Below, one piece after another: positions 25,223 to 33,799 of a stretch of 64,000 nucleotides of DNA. Each line of letters opens with the position of its first letter. The first letter of the stretch is position 1. The position numbers were made by a program, and so were the translations under genes. Under the pieces are notes generated by a model. It had not been told where the DNA came from and did no database searches. It worked only from the letters and a program-made list of their open reading frames with translations. The stretch comes from Paenibacillus vietnamensis (GTDB lineage: Bacteria; Bacillota; Bacilli; Paenibacillales; Paenibacillaceae), in contig NZ_JAHMHW010000001.1 of assembly GCF_020169515.1 (NCBI RefSeq), positions 806,001 to 870,000 of the forward strand, read 5' to 3'.

Positions 25223-25561
25223 ATGCTGAGACATATTGTGATGAAGGCTGTATTCGTTTTGCTCAGCCTGACGGGCCAGGACACCGTACCGGCGGAGGAT
25301 ACGTTTCTGCATGCACAGCCGTCCTACGCGAAATGGGGGAGGCTGGCGATGGAGGAGACTTCGAAGGCATATCCGAATGCGTCCATCGTGGACTACAAAT
25401 ATGAAGGCAGAAAGCTGATGCCGAACGGGTTGGCGGAGGAATCCTTCCTGCTTTGGCTGAGACAGGATGGAAGGGAATTCGGAGTTCGCGTGCGAATTAA
25501 AGTAGAAGCGGAAACCGACAGGCTCGTGCGTATTTCGTTAAACGAAATGAATGCAAGCTAG
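25223..25561 (+). CDS. DUF3889 (YqzG/YhdC-like) secreted small protein
   Basis: A 112-residue protein with a hydrophobic N-terminal stretch (VMKAVFVLLSLTG) that could be an export signal. The conserved core PSYAKWGRLAMEETSKAYPNASIVDYKYEGR (about 33-63) marks the DUF3889 family of bacilli, whose function is unknown. The second half FLLWLRQDGREFGVRVRIKVE looks like a small beta domain. Start ATG 25223 has AGGAGAGAGG about 11 nt upstream. It is probably monocistronic. Confidence 0.7.
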   Translation: MLRHIVMKAVFVLLSLTGQDTVPAEDTFLHAQPSYAKWGRLAMEETSKAYPNASIVDYKYEGRKLMPNGLAEESFLLWLRQDGREFGVRVRIKVEAETDRLVRISLNEMNAS

Positions 25562-25642
25562 CCGAAACCTTGCCCGGCCTGCCGCGTATGATGAATGCAA
25601 CCGAAACAAGTGGCTTCGTTAGGAAGCGGAAGGGGATGTAAT

Positions 25643-25954
25643 ATGCTGATTACAACAACGCCTACGGTAGAAGGAAATACAATCAAGGAGTATGTGGGAG
25701 TCGTGACAGGCGAAGCGATTATGGGAGCTAACGTGGTGCGCGACTTTTTTGCATCGATTACCGACATCGTCGGCGGACGTTCGGGTGCGTACGAGAGCAA
25801 GCTCAAAGAGGCTAGGGACGTGGCCTTCGACGAGATGAAAAACCAGGCTGCAAGGCTTGGCGCGAACGCCATTGTCGGCATCGATATCGACTACGAAGTC
25901 GTGCGTGAAGGCATGCTGATGGTAGCGGTCAGCGGCACGGCCGTCAAAATTTAA
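25643..25954 (+). CDS. YbjQ/UPF0145 family protein
   Basis: A 103-residue member of the YbjQ family (UPF0145, YbjQ_1), whose biochemical role is not established. The whole protein fits the family: [24 protein letters not shown] at the start, [16 protein letters not shown] in the middle, and [18 protein letters not shown] near the end. The start ATG 25643 has GGAAGGGGATG upstream; the frame is open back to 25595. A perfect palindromic terminator follows. Confidence 0.88.
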   Translation: MLITTTPTVEGNTIKEYVGVVTGEAIMGANVVRDFFASITDIVGGRSGAYESKLKEARDVAFDEMKNQAARLGANAIVGIDIDYEVVREGMLMVAVSGTAVKI

Positions 25955-25985
25955 AGAATCGCCTCCCGCTATACGAATAGGCGAT

Positions 25986-26037
25986 ACAGGCGCCGCGGGC
26001 ATGAACGATCGTTCATGCCCGCGGCGCCTGTGCTTTT
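25986..26037 (+). terminator. Perfect 46-nt palindrome terminator
   Basis: Positions 25986-26031 are a perfect inverted repeat: 23 bases on each arm with no spacer. GCTTTTT follows. In RNA it would form a stem of about 20 bp with a minimal loop. Confidence 0.75.
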
Positions 26038-26063
26038 TCGTGATAACGGCTGATGTATCCGGA

Positions 26064-26093
26064 TGGACAAAGGCATCGCCTTCGCGATACAAT
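26064..26093 (+). promoter_or_regulatory. Promoter of the rhodanese gene
   Basis: TGGACA (26064-26069) and TACAAT (26088-26093) are 18 nt apart, placing the start about 40 nt before the coding region. Confidence 0.5.
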
Positions 26094-26139
26094 GCTTTCA
26101 AACCTAATTATTCATTAGCAGTATGAAAGGAAGATGGAT

Positions 26140-26451
26140 ATGTATCCGGAAATAACCGCAGCTGAGCTGGAGAGCCGGCTTAAGGCAGGCACAACTGTCA
26201 ATCTCGTCGATGTCCGTGAACCGGACGAATGGCAGGCAGGCCATATTAAGGAGGCCCGCAGCATTCCTTTATCCGAGCTTCAGCAAAGAATGGGAGAGCT
26301 TGAGGAAGGCGGAGAGGAAATTGTGATCATCTGCAGAAGCGGCGGCCGGAGCGGAAAAGCTTGCGATTTTCTGCAGGCTCAAGGCTATAAGGTCGTCAAT
26401 GTTGCCGGCGGTATGCTTGCATGGCCGGGACAGGTGGAAGCGGGAGTTTAG
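26140..26451 (+). CDS. Single-domain rhodanese
   Basis: A 103-residue rhodanese-like sulfurtransferase, cytosolic, with no signal. The active-site loop is IICRSGGRSGKA with the persulfide-forming Cys near 69. VDVREPDEWQAGHIKEARSIPL and NVAGGMLAWPG are the other family landmarks. ATG 26140 has AAAGGA about 9 nt upstream; ATG 26134 is also in frame but too close to that site. Such proteins carry sulfane sulfur; the partner is not evident from the neighbours. Confidence 0.9.
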   Translation: MYPEITAAELESRLKAGTTVNLVDVREPDEWQAGHIKEARSIPLSELQQRMGELEEGGEEIVIICRSGGRSGKACDFLQAQGYKVVNVAGGMLAWPGQVEAGV

Positions 26452-26477
26452 AAAACGAGTACATATACGAAATGCAG

Positions 26478-26500
26478 AAAGTCCCGCATGGGACTTTTTT
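26478..26500 (+). terminator. Rhodanese terminator
   Basis: AAAGTCCC (26478-26485), GCAT loop, then GGGACTTT running into further Ts (26495-26500). A compact classical terminator. Confidence 0.8.
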
Positions 26501-26526
26501 CAATTGAAAGGGGAGCAGTTATTATC

Positions 26527-26919
26527 ATGATCAAAATAGAAGCGATCCACCATGTCAGCTTAATCGTAACGGATTTGGAGAGAGCAAAGCAGTTTTATGA
26601 AACGGTTGTCGGTTTGAAGCCGATTGCGCGGCCCGCATTCGATTTTCCCGGCGCCTGGTACGCAGTCGGTAAGACGGGACAACAGCTGCATCTGATCGTA
26701 CATAACGGTGAAACGAAACGGACGAAGGGGATCGATACGAGGGACGGCCATTTTGCCATACGGGTGGAAAGCTTTGAGGAAACGATCTCCTGGCTGGAAA
26801 AGCATCAAATCGAATATAAAGCGAAACCGGACAGCATTACCGGGTTTGCGCAAATTTTTATAACGGATTCCGACCGCAACATCATCGAGTTTAACGCGGA
26901 TCGCAGTTCGGTCCGATAA
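26527..26919 (+). CDS. VOC-superfamily (glyoxalase-like) protein
   Basis: A 130-residue vicinal-oxygen-chelate protein. The two beta-alpha-beta modules are IEAIHHVSLIVTDLERAKQFYETVVGLKP and HFAIRVESFEETISWLEKHQI. Likely metal ligands are His in HHVSL, His in LHLIVH and Glu in IIEFNAD. Members include glyoxalases, fosfomycin-resistance enzymes and dioxygenases; the substrate here cannot be assigned. ATG 26527 has AAAGGGGAG upstream; an in-frame upstream ATG at 26488 overlaps the preceding terminator. Confidence 0.87.
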   Translation: MIKIEAIHHVSLIVTDLERAKQFYETVVGLKPIARPAFDFPGAWYAVGKTGQQLHLIVHNGETKRTKGIDTRDGHFAIRVESFEETISWLEKHQIEYKAKPDSITGFAQIFITDSDRNIIEFNADRSSVR

Positions 26920-27024
26920 AACGAGGCCTGCAAGGTTCCATTCATGCAACCCGCCTGCCGGTCATATAGTTTAACGCAGAGGTACAGGCAGGCTGCGGCT
27001 ATGAATGGAAGGCGGTGCTGATAG

Positions 27025-29295
27025 ATGGAGCAGGAAAATAGAGAAGAACGGAGCGATGACAGCGTTACGATAGATTTTGCGGTGCACGGCATGAGCTGCT
27101 CCGCCTGCGCGGCGAGAATTGAACGCACAATTGGCAAAATGGACGGTGTAGAGCATGCGGCGGTCAGCTTTCCGCTTCGAACGGCATGGGTCCAGTACGC
27201 ACAGGGCAAGCTCGAGCCCGGTCACATTGCGGAACGGGTGAAGCAGCTCGGGTTTGAAGCTCATCTGCACCGGTCCGCTCAGGACGGGCTGGCGAAGGAG
27301 CACCGGTCGCTGAAGCTGCGATTGGCGGCGGCGGCGCTGATGACCCTTCCGCTTCTGACGGGAATGCTCCAGCATATCCCGGTGCTTGAGCCGCTGACGG
27401 CGCTTCTGCCGGCATGGGTCATGCAGCCCTGGCTGCAGCTGGCTCTTGCCACGTTCATCCAGTTCGTGATCGGAATGCCGTTTTATTTCGGGGCGTACCA
27501 CGCGATCCGGCAGCGCAGCGCCAATATGGACGTGCTTGTCGCGATCGGGACGACGGCCGCTTACTTGTACAGCCATTATACGGTATTCAAGGAAGGGCTT
27601 TTCCGTCCGCTCACGGAAGGGGGAACACATGGGCTTCCACTGTATTTCGAGACCTCGGCCGTCGTCATTACGGCGGTGCTGCTGGGCAAATACCTGGAAA
27701 CCGCCGCTTCGCTGCGGGCTCAGAAGGGCTCGGCCGGCTACAGCCAGTTGAAGGTACAGGTAGCCGCCGTCGAGCGGGCGGGCGAAATCGTACATATTCA
27801 GACCGAGTTCGTGCGGGCGGGAGATATTGTTCTCGCGGGAGCGGGGGAGATTATTCCGGTGGACGGCATCATTGTGAGCGGGCAATCGTCCGCCGACGAG
27901 TCGCTGCTGACCGGGGAAAGCTTGCCCGTCGCCAAGCGCGAGGGCGATCCGGTCTGGTCAGGCACACAAAACGTCAGCGGCCCTTTGCGAATCCGGACGG
28001 AGGCGGCCGGCCATGAAACGATGCTGAACCGCATCGAGGAGCTCGTCAGGCAGGCGCAGCGCTCGAAATCCGTCATTCAGCGTAATGTCGACGCCGCCGC
28101 AAGCTGGTTTGTGCCGGTTATGCTCGTCATTTCGCTGCTGACGGCGGTTATGTGGGGAGCCGTGCTTGAGCCCGGTAATTGGGGAAAAGCGTTCATGTGC
28201 TCCATCGCCGTATTGCTGGCGGCGTGTCCGTGCGCGCTCGGCTTGGCGGCGCCGATCTCGCTTGTCATCGCGTCCGGCCGGCTGGCCAAGCAGGGCATCG
28301 TGTCGAAGGAAGCGGGAGCGCTGGAGAGGCTGGCCCGTATTCATACCGTCATATTGGACAAAACGGGCACGCTGACGGAAGGCAAGCCGAAGGTCAGCGC
28401 CGTGCATGCGGCTCGTATGAGCAGCTCCGCCATGATAAAGCTCGCCGCGGCTGCCGAGTCGGGCTCTTCGCATCCGCTCGCGGAGGCGATCAGGCGTGAA
28501 GCGCGGAGGCTCGGGCTTGTCGTGCCGCCTCCGGAGCGGCAGAAGCATGTGCCGGGAGGCGGGGTGGAAGCCGTTGTCGGCGGTCAAAGGTTCGAGCTTG
28601 GCAATGCGCGCTTCACGGCCGAACGCGGCATTGCCATCGGCGGCAAGGAGCAGGCGTTCGCACAAAACCGTGAAAAATCCGGCGAAACCGTGCTGTATGC
28701 GTCGCTGGGCGGCGTCTGCATCGGGGCCGTTGCCTTTAGCGACAGCATAAAGCCAAACGCGAAGGAAACGATTCGTGAGCTTACCGGGATGGGCCTGTCC
28801 GTACTGCTTGCAACGGGCGATCACGAGGCGCCCGCCCGCGCAGCGGCTATGGAGGCCGGCATCCCGGACGTGCACGCCGCGATGCTGCCCGAGCATAAGG
28901 CAAGTCTCATCGAAGCCTTGAAGAAGCAAGGCAAGCGGGTAGCGATGGCGGGCGACGGCTGGAACGACGCGCCGGCCCTGGCGACCGCCGACGTCGGCAT
29001 CGCGATGGGCGACGGCACGGCTGCAGCGCTCGGGGCCGGTCATATGACGCTCATATTTTCCCGACTGCAGGCCATACCCGAGGCAATTGCGATCAGCCGA
29101 CTGACGATCCGGAACATCCGCCAAAATTTAACGTTTGCCTTTTTGTACAACGCCGTGATTATCCCTTTTGCCGCGCTGGGCATGCTGGAGCCCTGGATGG
29201 CGGGCACCGCGATGGCGATGAGCTCCGTTTCGGTCGTAGGCAATTCGCTGCGCTTGTCCGGCCGGCTTCGGAAGAGGGCGGGGGCTGAAGCATGA
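27025..29295 (+). CDS. copA: Copper-translocating P-type ATPase
   Basis: A 756-residue P1B-type ATPase. One N-terminal heavy-metal-associated domain (about 13-80) carries [12 protein letters not shown]. The transmembrane metal site is CPC in [14 protein letters not shown]. The catalytic parts are [16 protein letters not shown] (phosphorylated Asp), SSHPLAEAI and [13 protein letters not shown] and the CxxC domain indicate Cu(I). It overlaps the following SafE-like gene by 4 nt. With the FixH-like gene opposite, the set recalls the fixGHIS cluster for cytochrome oxidase assembly, so the pump may supply copper to an oxidase instead of, or as well as, detoxifying. No CsoR-like operator was recognised. 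Confidence 0.93.
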   Translation: MEQENREERSDDSVTIDFAVHGMSCSACAARIERTIGKMDGVEHAAVSFPLRTAWVQYAQGKLEPGHIAERVKQLGFEAHLHRSAQDGLAKEHRSLKLRLAAAALMTLPLLTGMLQHIPVLEPLTALLPAWVMQPWLQLALATFIQFVIGMPFYFGAYHAIRQRSANMDVLVAIGTTAAYLYSHYTVFKEGLFRPLTEGGTHGLPLYFETSAVVITAVLLGKYLETAASLRAQKGSAGYSQLKVQVAAVERAGEIVHIQTEFVRAGDIVLAGAGEIIPVDGIIVSGQSSADESLLTGESLPVAKREGDPVWSGTQNVSGPLRIRTEAAGHETMLNRIEELVRQAQRSKSVIQRNVDAAASWFVPVMLVISLLTAVMWGAVLEPGNWGKAFMCSIAVLLAACPCALGLAAPISLVIASGRLAKQGIVSKEAGALERLARIHTVILDKTGTLTEGKPKVSAVHAARMSSSAMIKLAAAAESGSSHPLAEAIRREARRLGLVVPPPERQKHVPGGGVEAVVGGQRFELGNARFTAERGIAIGGKEQAFAQNREKSGETVLYASLGGVCIGAVAFSDSIKPNAKETIRELTGMGLSVLLATGDHEAPARAAAMEAGIPDVHAAMLPEHKASLIEALKKQGKRVAMAGDGWNDAPALATADVGIAMGDGTAAALGAGHMTLIFSRLQAIPEAIAISRLTIRNIRQNLTFAFLYNAVIIPFAALGMLEPWMAGTAMAMSSVSVVGNSLRLSGRLRKRAGAEA

Positions 29296-29978
29296 GCGTC
29301 ACATGGCAGCAAGTCGGACTAATCGTGCTGACGGGTTTGTTCAGCGCGCCGCACTGCATCGGGATGTGCGGAGGAATCGTCTCGGCCGTTTCTTTGCAGT
29401 CCTCGGCGCCGATAAGGCATTCCGTGCTTCTCTATAATGCGGGCCGGATATTTTCCTATACGGCATTCGGAGCCGTGATGGGGGCGGTCGGCTCGTTCGT
29501 CGATGTGGCGGGCAGGCTTGCAGGCATTCAAGGACTAGCGTCGATCGTCGGCGGATGCTTCCTGCTGCTTTGGCTGTGGCGAAGGTTTCAGCTGCCGCTC
29601 ATGAATCTGTTGTCGGCCGCTCTGCACAAAAGGCTCGCGGACGGAAGCGGGCCGACAAGCCGGCAGGAGTCGCTCCAAGCACTCGCGACGGGCGTTGCCT
29701 TCGGTTTTTTGCCCTGCGGCCTTACCTATGCGATGCAAATGACGGCAGCGGGAACCGGCTCTCCCGCAGAGGGGGCTGCGGTGATGGCCGTTTTCGGTTT
29801 GGCTACGTTTCCGGCTTTAGCCGCGGCCGCCTCGGTTGCCGCCTTCGCGGGTAAAAGGTGGCGCCGTTTGATGAGGAAGGCCGGCGCCGTTACGGCGGTT
29901 GCCGTCGGGGTGTTGTCGATTATGCGTGGCCTTGCGGCGAACGGCATCATCCCTTCCATTAATCCTTGGTTGTGGTAG
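29292..29978 (+). CDS. Sulfite exporter TauE/SafE-like membrane protein (UreH/DsbD-like domain)
   Basis: A 228-residue, six-helix membrane protein of the UreH/DsbD-like transmembrane class, often annotated TauE/SafE. Conserved Cys motifs are PHCIGMCGG near 20-28 and [10 protein letters not shown] near 141-150, each at a helix start. Such motifs occur in proteins next to copper ATPases and in cytochrome assembly. Its ATG overlaps the copA stop (ATGA), so the two are coupled. A role in copper or thiol traffic for oxidase assembly is likely, but is inference. Confidence 0.83.
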   Translation: MSVTWQQVGLIVLTGLFSAPHCIGMCGGIVSAVSLQSSAPIRHSVLLYNAGRIFSYTAFGAVMGAVGSFVDVAGRLAGIQGLASIVGGCFLLLWLWRRFQLPLMNLLSAALHKRLADGSGPTSRQESLQALATGVAFGFLPCGLTYAMQMTAAGTGSPAEGAAVMAVFGLATFPALAAAASVAAFAGKRWRRLMRKAGAVTAVAVGVLSIMRGLAANGIIPSINPWLW

Positions 29979-29986
29979 CGAGTCTG

Positions 29987-30430
29987 TTAGTAGACGGCTT
30001 GCAGCAGCCGTTCGATCTTGTAGATTTGGCCGTTCGTTTCGAGTGTAAGGGTCGCCTTCCAGGTCCCCGGCATTAGCGGGATTCCGACGCCTGTATAATT
30101 GCCCGGCGAAATCTCGGCCAGCCGGAAATCGACGTCGCCGCAGAGCATCGCCAGCATATCGAGCTTGACGTCTAAGCCGGCTCCCGTTAACGGCTTGCCG
30201 TCAGCGCCGGTAATGTCCAGCGTAAACGTATTTTCTTTAAGGACCTTCGCGGGATATCCGTCTATGGACCATTCGATATGGCCGATTTCAAAGTCATGCT
30301 CGGTTACCGGAGGCGCCGCTTCGCGTCCGGCGAATATCCAGATCAGCACCGCAGCGATGATTAGCGCCGCTAGGACGAAAACGAGCATCCGTTTAGATGC
30401 CGGCTGCAACTTTTTGCGGGGCTCAGGCAT
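29987..30430 (-). CDS. FixH/YtkA-like membrane-anchored protein
   Basis: A 147-residue protein with one N-terminal helix (about 15-33) and an extracytoplasmic beta domain. The domain ends LAEISPGNYTGVGIPLMPGTWKATLTLE, the signature of the YtkA/FixH fold. FixH-type proteins assist cytochrome oxidase assembly or copper delivery. Start ATG 30430 has AAGGAGGG upstream on the minus strand. It converges on the copA-SafE pair, only 8 nt apart at the 3' ends, and is divergent from the B12 operon. Confidence 0.75.
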   Translation of the reverse strand: MPEPRKKLQPASKRMLVFVLAALIIAAVLIWIFAGREAAPPVTEHDFEIGHIEWSIDGYPAKVLKENTFTLDITGADGKPLTGAGLDVKLDMLAMLCGDVDFRLAEISPGNYTGVGIPLMPGTWKATLTLETNGQIYKIERLLQAVY

Positions 30431-30517
30431 GACCGGGTCCCTCCTTTACGTTTCGGGTTTCCTTAGTTACTATGCAGGGCCCGCATCATGCAGAACGGGT
30501 TTGCCGGAGGGAGCGGA

Positions 30518-30546
30518 TGGACAAAAGCCGAGATACGTTGTATAGT
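30518..30546 (+). promoter_or_regulatory. Promoter of the B12 operon
   Basis: TGGACA (30518-30523) and TATAGT (30541-30546) are 17 nt apart. The predicted start, about 30553, lies 20 nt before the riboswitch. Confidence 0.55.
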
Positions 30547-30572
30547 AACTACTGATAATTTCATAGTGTTCG

Positions 30573-30793
30573 AACAGGTGCCGATAGGAGCAGGGAAGAT
30601 CATTTACGATTACATCCGCTCGTTGAAGCTTAATAGGGAAGTCCGGTGTGATGCCGGCACGGACCCGCCACTGTATGGACCGCAGCGCAGGCCTTGTCCT
30701 CGCGTCTGCAGCGCGCCGACCAACCGCGTCACTGAGGTTACGAGCCTTGGGAAGACGTCGCCCGCGAAATCCGAGTCAGGAAACCTGCCTGTT
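30573..30793 (+). ncRNA. Cobalamin riboswitch aptamer
   Basis: The P1 arms AACAGG (30573-30578) and CCTGTT (30788-30793) enclose the conserved core. Visible consensus blocks are AATAGGGAA, then GGTG...GCACGG and CCCGCCACTGT (the B12 box region), and GAGTCAGGAAACCTGCC near the 3' side. It precedes btuF, so adenosylcobalamin or a related corrinoid should repress the ten downstream genes. Confidence 0.92.
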
Positions 30794-30877
30794 TGAGATA
30801 ACGCTTGAACCTACGTGGACTTAGGGAGGTGTTGGAGAGCTTTTTCGCTTTGTTTTTGAACAATAAGGCGTATACTC

Positions 30878-30914
30878 AGGCATTTCCGGCACATTGGCCG
30901 GAGATGCCTTTTTT
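30878..30914 (+). terminator. Riboswitch expression-platform terminator
   Basis: A 12-bp stem (30878-30889 with 30898-30909, one mismatch) runs into six Ts. It lies between the aptamer and btuF, so termination would prevent transcription of the operon when ligand is bound. Confidence 0.8.
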
Positions 30915-30945
30915 ACGCAATTTTACGGATGAGGTGCAGAACGAC

Positions 30946-31947
30946 ATGAAAAAGATGAACGGTAAAATGATGAAAACGATGCTCGGCATGATGCTGGCGC
31001 TTATGCTCGTGTTGATGTCGGCATGCGGCGGCAATGCCGGAACGGGCAATGAGCCGGGCAATACGGCGGAGGCGACAAATGCGGGTCAAGTAAGCCAAAC
31101 GGACGAACCGGCGGAAACGGCTGAGGCAACGGTATATCCGTTAACCGTGAAGGACGATTCCGGAACCGAGCTGACGTTCGAGCAGGCGCCGTCGAAGGTC
31201 GTTACGCTTGTGCCGAGCGAGACGGAAGCGATTTTCGCGATCGGTTCGGGCGAGCAAGTGGTCGGCGTGGACGAGAACAGCAATTACCCGGAGGAAGCGG
31301 CGTCGAAAGCGAAGGTCGGCGATATGACGACGAACATCGAAGCGGTTGCGGCTCTGAATCCGGATCTTGTGCTTGCTTCGGTTACGATGAATACGGACGC
31401 CATTGCCAAGCTTCGCGAATTGAACATTCCGGTGTATGCGTCGGAGCCGAAGACATATGATGCGGTTATTGCCAAAATCGAGGTTTTGGGCGATATTATG
31501 AATAAGAATGCCGAAGCTGCCGAGGTTGCGGAGCATATGCGCGCCGTGAGGCAGCAGGTGACGGATGCCGTTAAGGATGCGGAGAAGAAAAAGGTTTATC
31601 TCGAATTTTCGCCGGGCTGGACGGTTGGCTCTGGCACTTTCCTTGACGAGTTGATTTCGATGGCGGGAGGAACGAATATTTCGGCGTCGAAGCCGGACTG
31701 GTACGAGGTAAGTGCGGAAGAGGTCGTAGCCCAAAATCCGCAAATCATCATTTATCCTGATTTCGGGGAGGAGCCGAGTCCGATTGTCACCGGCATTGAA
31801 AGCCGCCCGGGCTGGGACGTGATCGACGCGGTGAAGAACAAGCAAATGTTCGCCGTGACGAACGATCCGCTCGTCCGCGTCGGACCTCGACTCGCAGACG
31901 GTCTGCTGGAGCTGGCCAAGGTGATCCATCCGGATCTCGTGAAATAG
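30946..31947 (+). CDS. btuF: Cobalamin ABC transporter binding lipoprotein
   Basis: The substrate-binding lipoprotein of a BtuFCD-type cobalamin importer. The 333-residue protein has a signal with lipobox LMSAC near its end, then a Thr/Glu-rich linker and a periplasmic-binding domain of the TroA/BtuF type. The domain includes KVVTLVPSETEAIFAIGSGEQVVGV, NPDLVLAS and GTFLDELISMAGGTN. Start ATG 30946 has GAGGTG about 9 nt upstream; the longer reading frame would run through the riboswitch terminator. It is the first gene of the B12 operon. Confidence 0.9.
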   Translation: MKKMNGKMMKTMLGMMLALMLVLMSACGGNAGTGNEPGNTAEATNAGQVSQTDEPAETAEATVYPLTVKDDSGTELTFEQAPSKVVTLVPSETEAIFAIGSGEQVVGVDENSNYPEEAASKAKVGDMTTNIEAVAALNPDLVLASVTMNTDAIAKLRELNIPVYASEPKTYDAVIAKIEVLGDIMNKNAEAAEVAEHMRAVRQQVTDAVKDAEKKKVYLEFSPGWTVGSGTFLDELISMAGGTNISASKPDWYEVSAEEVVAQNPQIIIYPDFGEEPSPIVTGIESRPGWDVIDAVKNKQMFAVTNDPLVRVGPRLADGLLELAKVIHPDLVK

Positions 31948-31952
31948 GCGAA

Positions 31953-32990
31953 ATGAACTGTAAATTGTTTGGGTATGGAGGAGCAGCTATGCTCCTTCTT
32001 GCTGTTTCTATCGTCGTAAGCTTGTCGATCGGCTCGGCTGGAATATCGGTAGCAGACGTGTGGGACATCTTGCTGCGGCAGCTGCCGTGGCTGGCGGATG
32101 AGCAATCGGCTCATACGCCCGGGGAGATCGCGATCATTACGCAGGTCAGACTGTCGCGCGTCTTATTGGCCGTCCTGGTCGGGGCTTGCCTTGCGCTTGC
32201 AGGAGCAGGCTTTCAGGGCGTTCTGCGCAATCCGCTTGCCGATCCTTATACGCTCGGCGTTGCCTCCGGCTCCTCGGTCGGCGCCGCTTTTATTATTTTG
32301 TTCGGCCTGCAGGCAGCGCTCGGCATCTGGACAATTCCGCTCGTCGCCTTTACGACCGGCACCGTTACGCTGTTTGGCGTTTTCTGGCTTTCCCGCAGCA
32401 AAGGGGCCATGCAAATCGAAACCTTAATTTTATCAGGCGTTATTCTTCAATCCTTTCTGGGCGCATTTGTTTCGTTTATGGTTTCCTTGTCGCAAGGAGT
32501 CGTCAATCAGATTATGTTTTGGCTGATGGGTTCGCTTGCAATGCGCAGCTGGGATAACCTTTATATGCTGCTGCCGTTTCTTGCACTCGGGCTTCCGCTC
32601 CTGCTGTTCTATGCGCAGGCGCTTAATTTGTTTGTCCTCGGGGAGCGCCAGGCGGCGCATTTGGGGGTGCATGTCGAGCGGACGAAGCTCGTCGTGCTGA
32701 TCGCCTCGACGCTGCTGACGGCGGCGGCCGTCTCCGTATCCGGCGTCATCGGGTTCGTCGGCCTTGTAGTCCCGCATTTGATCCGGCTGCTCGCCGGGCC
32801 GGATTACCGGCTTATTATTCCGCTATCTGCGATAGGGGGCGGGACGTTCGTGCTGTGGGCGGATACGCTGGCCAGAACGGCGCTATCGCCGAAGGAAATT
32901 CCGCTCGGCGTCGTCACCGCCTTGATCGGTGCGCCGTTCTTCGCGTATTTGCTGCATCGGCGCAAGCTTAAGGAGGGCAGCCCGTCATGA
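31953..32990 (+). CDS. btuC: Cobalamin ABC transporter permease
   Basis: A FecCD/BtuC permease of 345 residues with about ten helices. Family segments are RLSRVLLAVLVGACLALAGAGFQGVLRNPLADPYTLGVASGS (near 67-108) and the late GFVGLVVPHLIRLLAGPDYR. It forms the membrane dimer that BtuF docks onto. ATG 31953 has only a weak ribosome site. An internal ATG at 31989 has GGAGGAG 6 nt upstream, but it would leave no cytoplasmic residues before helix 1, so the longer start is kept. It overlaps btuD by 4 nt. Confidence 0.9.
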   Translation: MNCKLFGYGGAAMLLLAVSIVVSLSIGSAGISVADVWDILLRQLPWLADEQSAHTPGEIAIITQVRLSRVLLAVLVGACLALAGAGFQGVLRNPLADPYTLGVASGSSVGAAFIILFGLQAALGIWTIPLVAFTTGTVTLFGVFWLSRSKGAMQIETLILSGVILQSFLGAFVSFMVSLSQGVVNQIMFWLMGSLAMRSWDNLYMLLPFLALGLPLLLFYAQALNLFVLGERQAAHLGVHVERTKLVVLIASTLLTAAAVSVSGVIGFVGLVVPHLIRLLAGPDYRLIIPLSAIGGGTFVLWADTLARTALSPKEIPLGVVTALIGAPFFAYLLHRRKLKEGSPS

Positions 32991-33778
32991 TTGAAGCCAA
33001 AGAGGTGTTTCAAGAGATACAGGGCCGTACGGTACTGGAGGGCCTTTCCTGCTCGTTCCGGAAGGGCAGGCTCTACGGAATTATCGGACCGAACGGCGTC
33101 GGCAAGTCGACGCTGCTTCATCTGCTGTCGGGGGTAACGCGGCCGAAACGGGGTGAGGTTTTTTTTGACGGACAGAGTATCGCCTCTTATCCGCGAAAGC
33201 GGCTCGCCCGAATGATGGCCGTCCTGCAGCAGGGAGGCTTGCCGCCAGTCGGTTTTACGGTCCGGGAGGTCGTCGGCATGGGGAGATTCCCGTACCAGAA
33301 CTGGCTGGGAAGCGAGGAACGCGATTCCGAAGAAACGATTGAGACGGCTTTGAAAGCAATGGGGCTAAGCGGGCTTGCCGGCCGCAGAATGGATCAGCTG
33401 AGCGGCGGGGAACGGCAGCGGGTGGCGCTGGCGAAGCTGATGGCGCAGGAGCCTTCGGTTATTTTGCTGGATGAGCCAACCACTTATTTGGATATCGGCT
33501 ATCAGGTACAGCTGCTCGATACGGTACGCTCCTGGCAGAGGGAGCGGGAATTGACCGTAATCGCCGTGCTGCACGATTTGAATTTGGCGTCGCTTTATTG
33601 CGACGAGCTGGTCGTTCTCCACCGGGGCAAGGCTGCCGCGGCCGGAACGCCAAGCGAGGTGCTCAGTCCGGCTCTGATCGGAGAGGTGTATGAAACCTCC
33701 GCATCCGTCGTCGCGCATCCGATGACCGGCGATCCGCAAATTATGCTGCAGCCGCAGCTGATGAAAAAATTAGACTAG
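32987..33778 (+). CDS. btuD: Cobalamin ABC transporter ATPase
   Basis: The 263-residue ATPase of the corrinoid importer. Walker A is GPNGVGKST near 34-42, the signature is LSGGERQR near 137-144, Walker B is VILLDEPTTYLD and the H-loop is VLHDLN. It overlaps btuC (ATGA) and is followed 21 nt later by cobT. Such FecCDE/BtuCD ATPases are similar for siderophores and B12; the riboswitch and the downstream cob genes decide for B12. Confidence 0.92.
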   Translation: MIEAKEVFQEIQGRTVLEGLSCSFRKGRLYGIIGPNGVGKSTLLHLLSGVTRPKRGEVFFDGQSIASYPRKRLARMMAVLQQGGLPPVGFTVREVVGMGRFPYQNWLGSEERDSEETIETALKAMGLSGLAGRRMDQLSGGERQRVALAKLMAQEPSVILLDEPTTYLDIGYQVQLLDTVRSWQRERELTVIAVLHDLNLASLYCDELVVLHRGKAAAAGTPSEVLSPALIGEVYETSASVVAHPMTGDPQIMLQPQLMKKLD

Positions 33779-33799
33779 TTATGAAGAAGGAGCCTATAT

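Noticed and set aside
27958-29124. A 388-codon open frame antisense to copA
   Set aside because: The copA frame carries every P-type ATPase motif. The antisense product is rich in Arg, Gln and His with no recognisable domain, typical of a shadow frame in high-GC DNA.
30805-30945. A longer N-terminus for BtuF
   Set aside because: The extension would be translated through the riboswitch terminator, and it would bury the lipoprotein signal that begins at ATG 30946.
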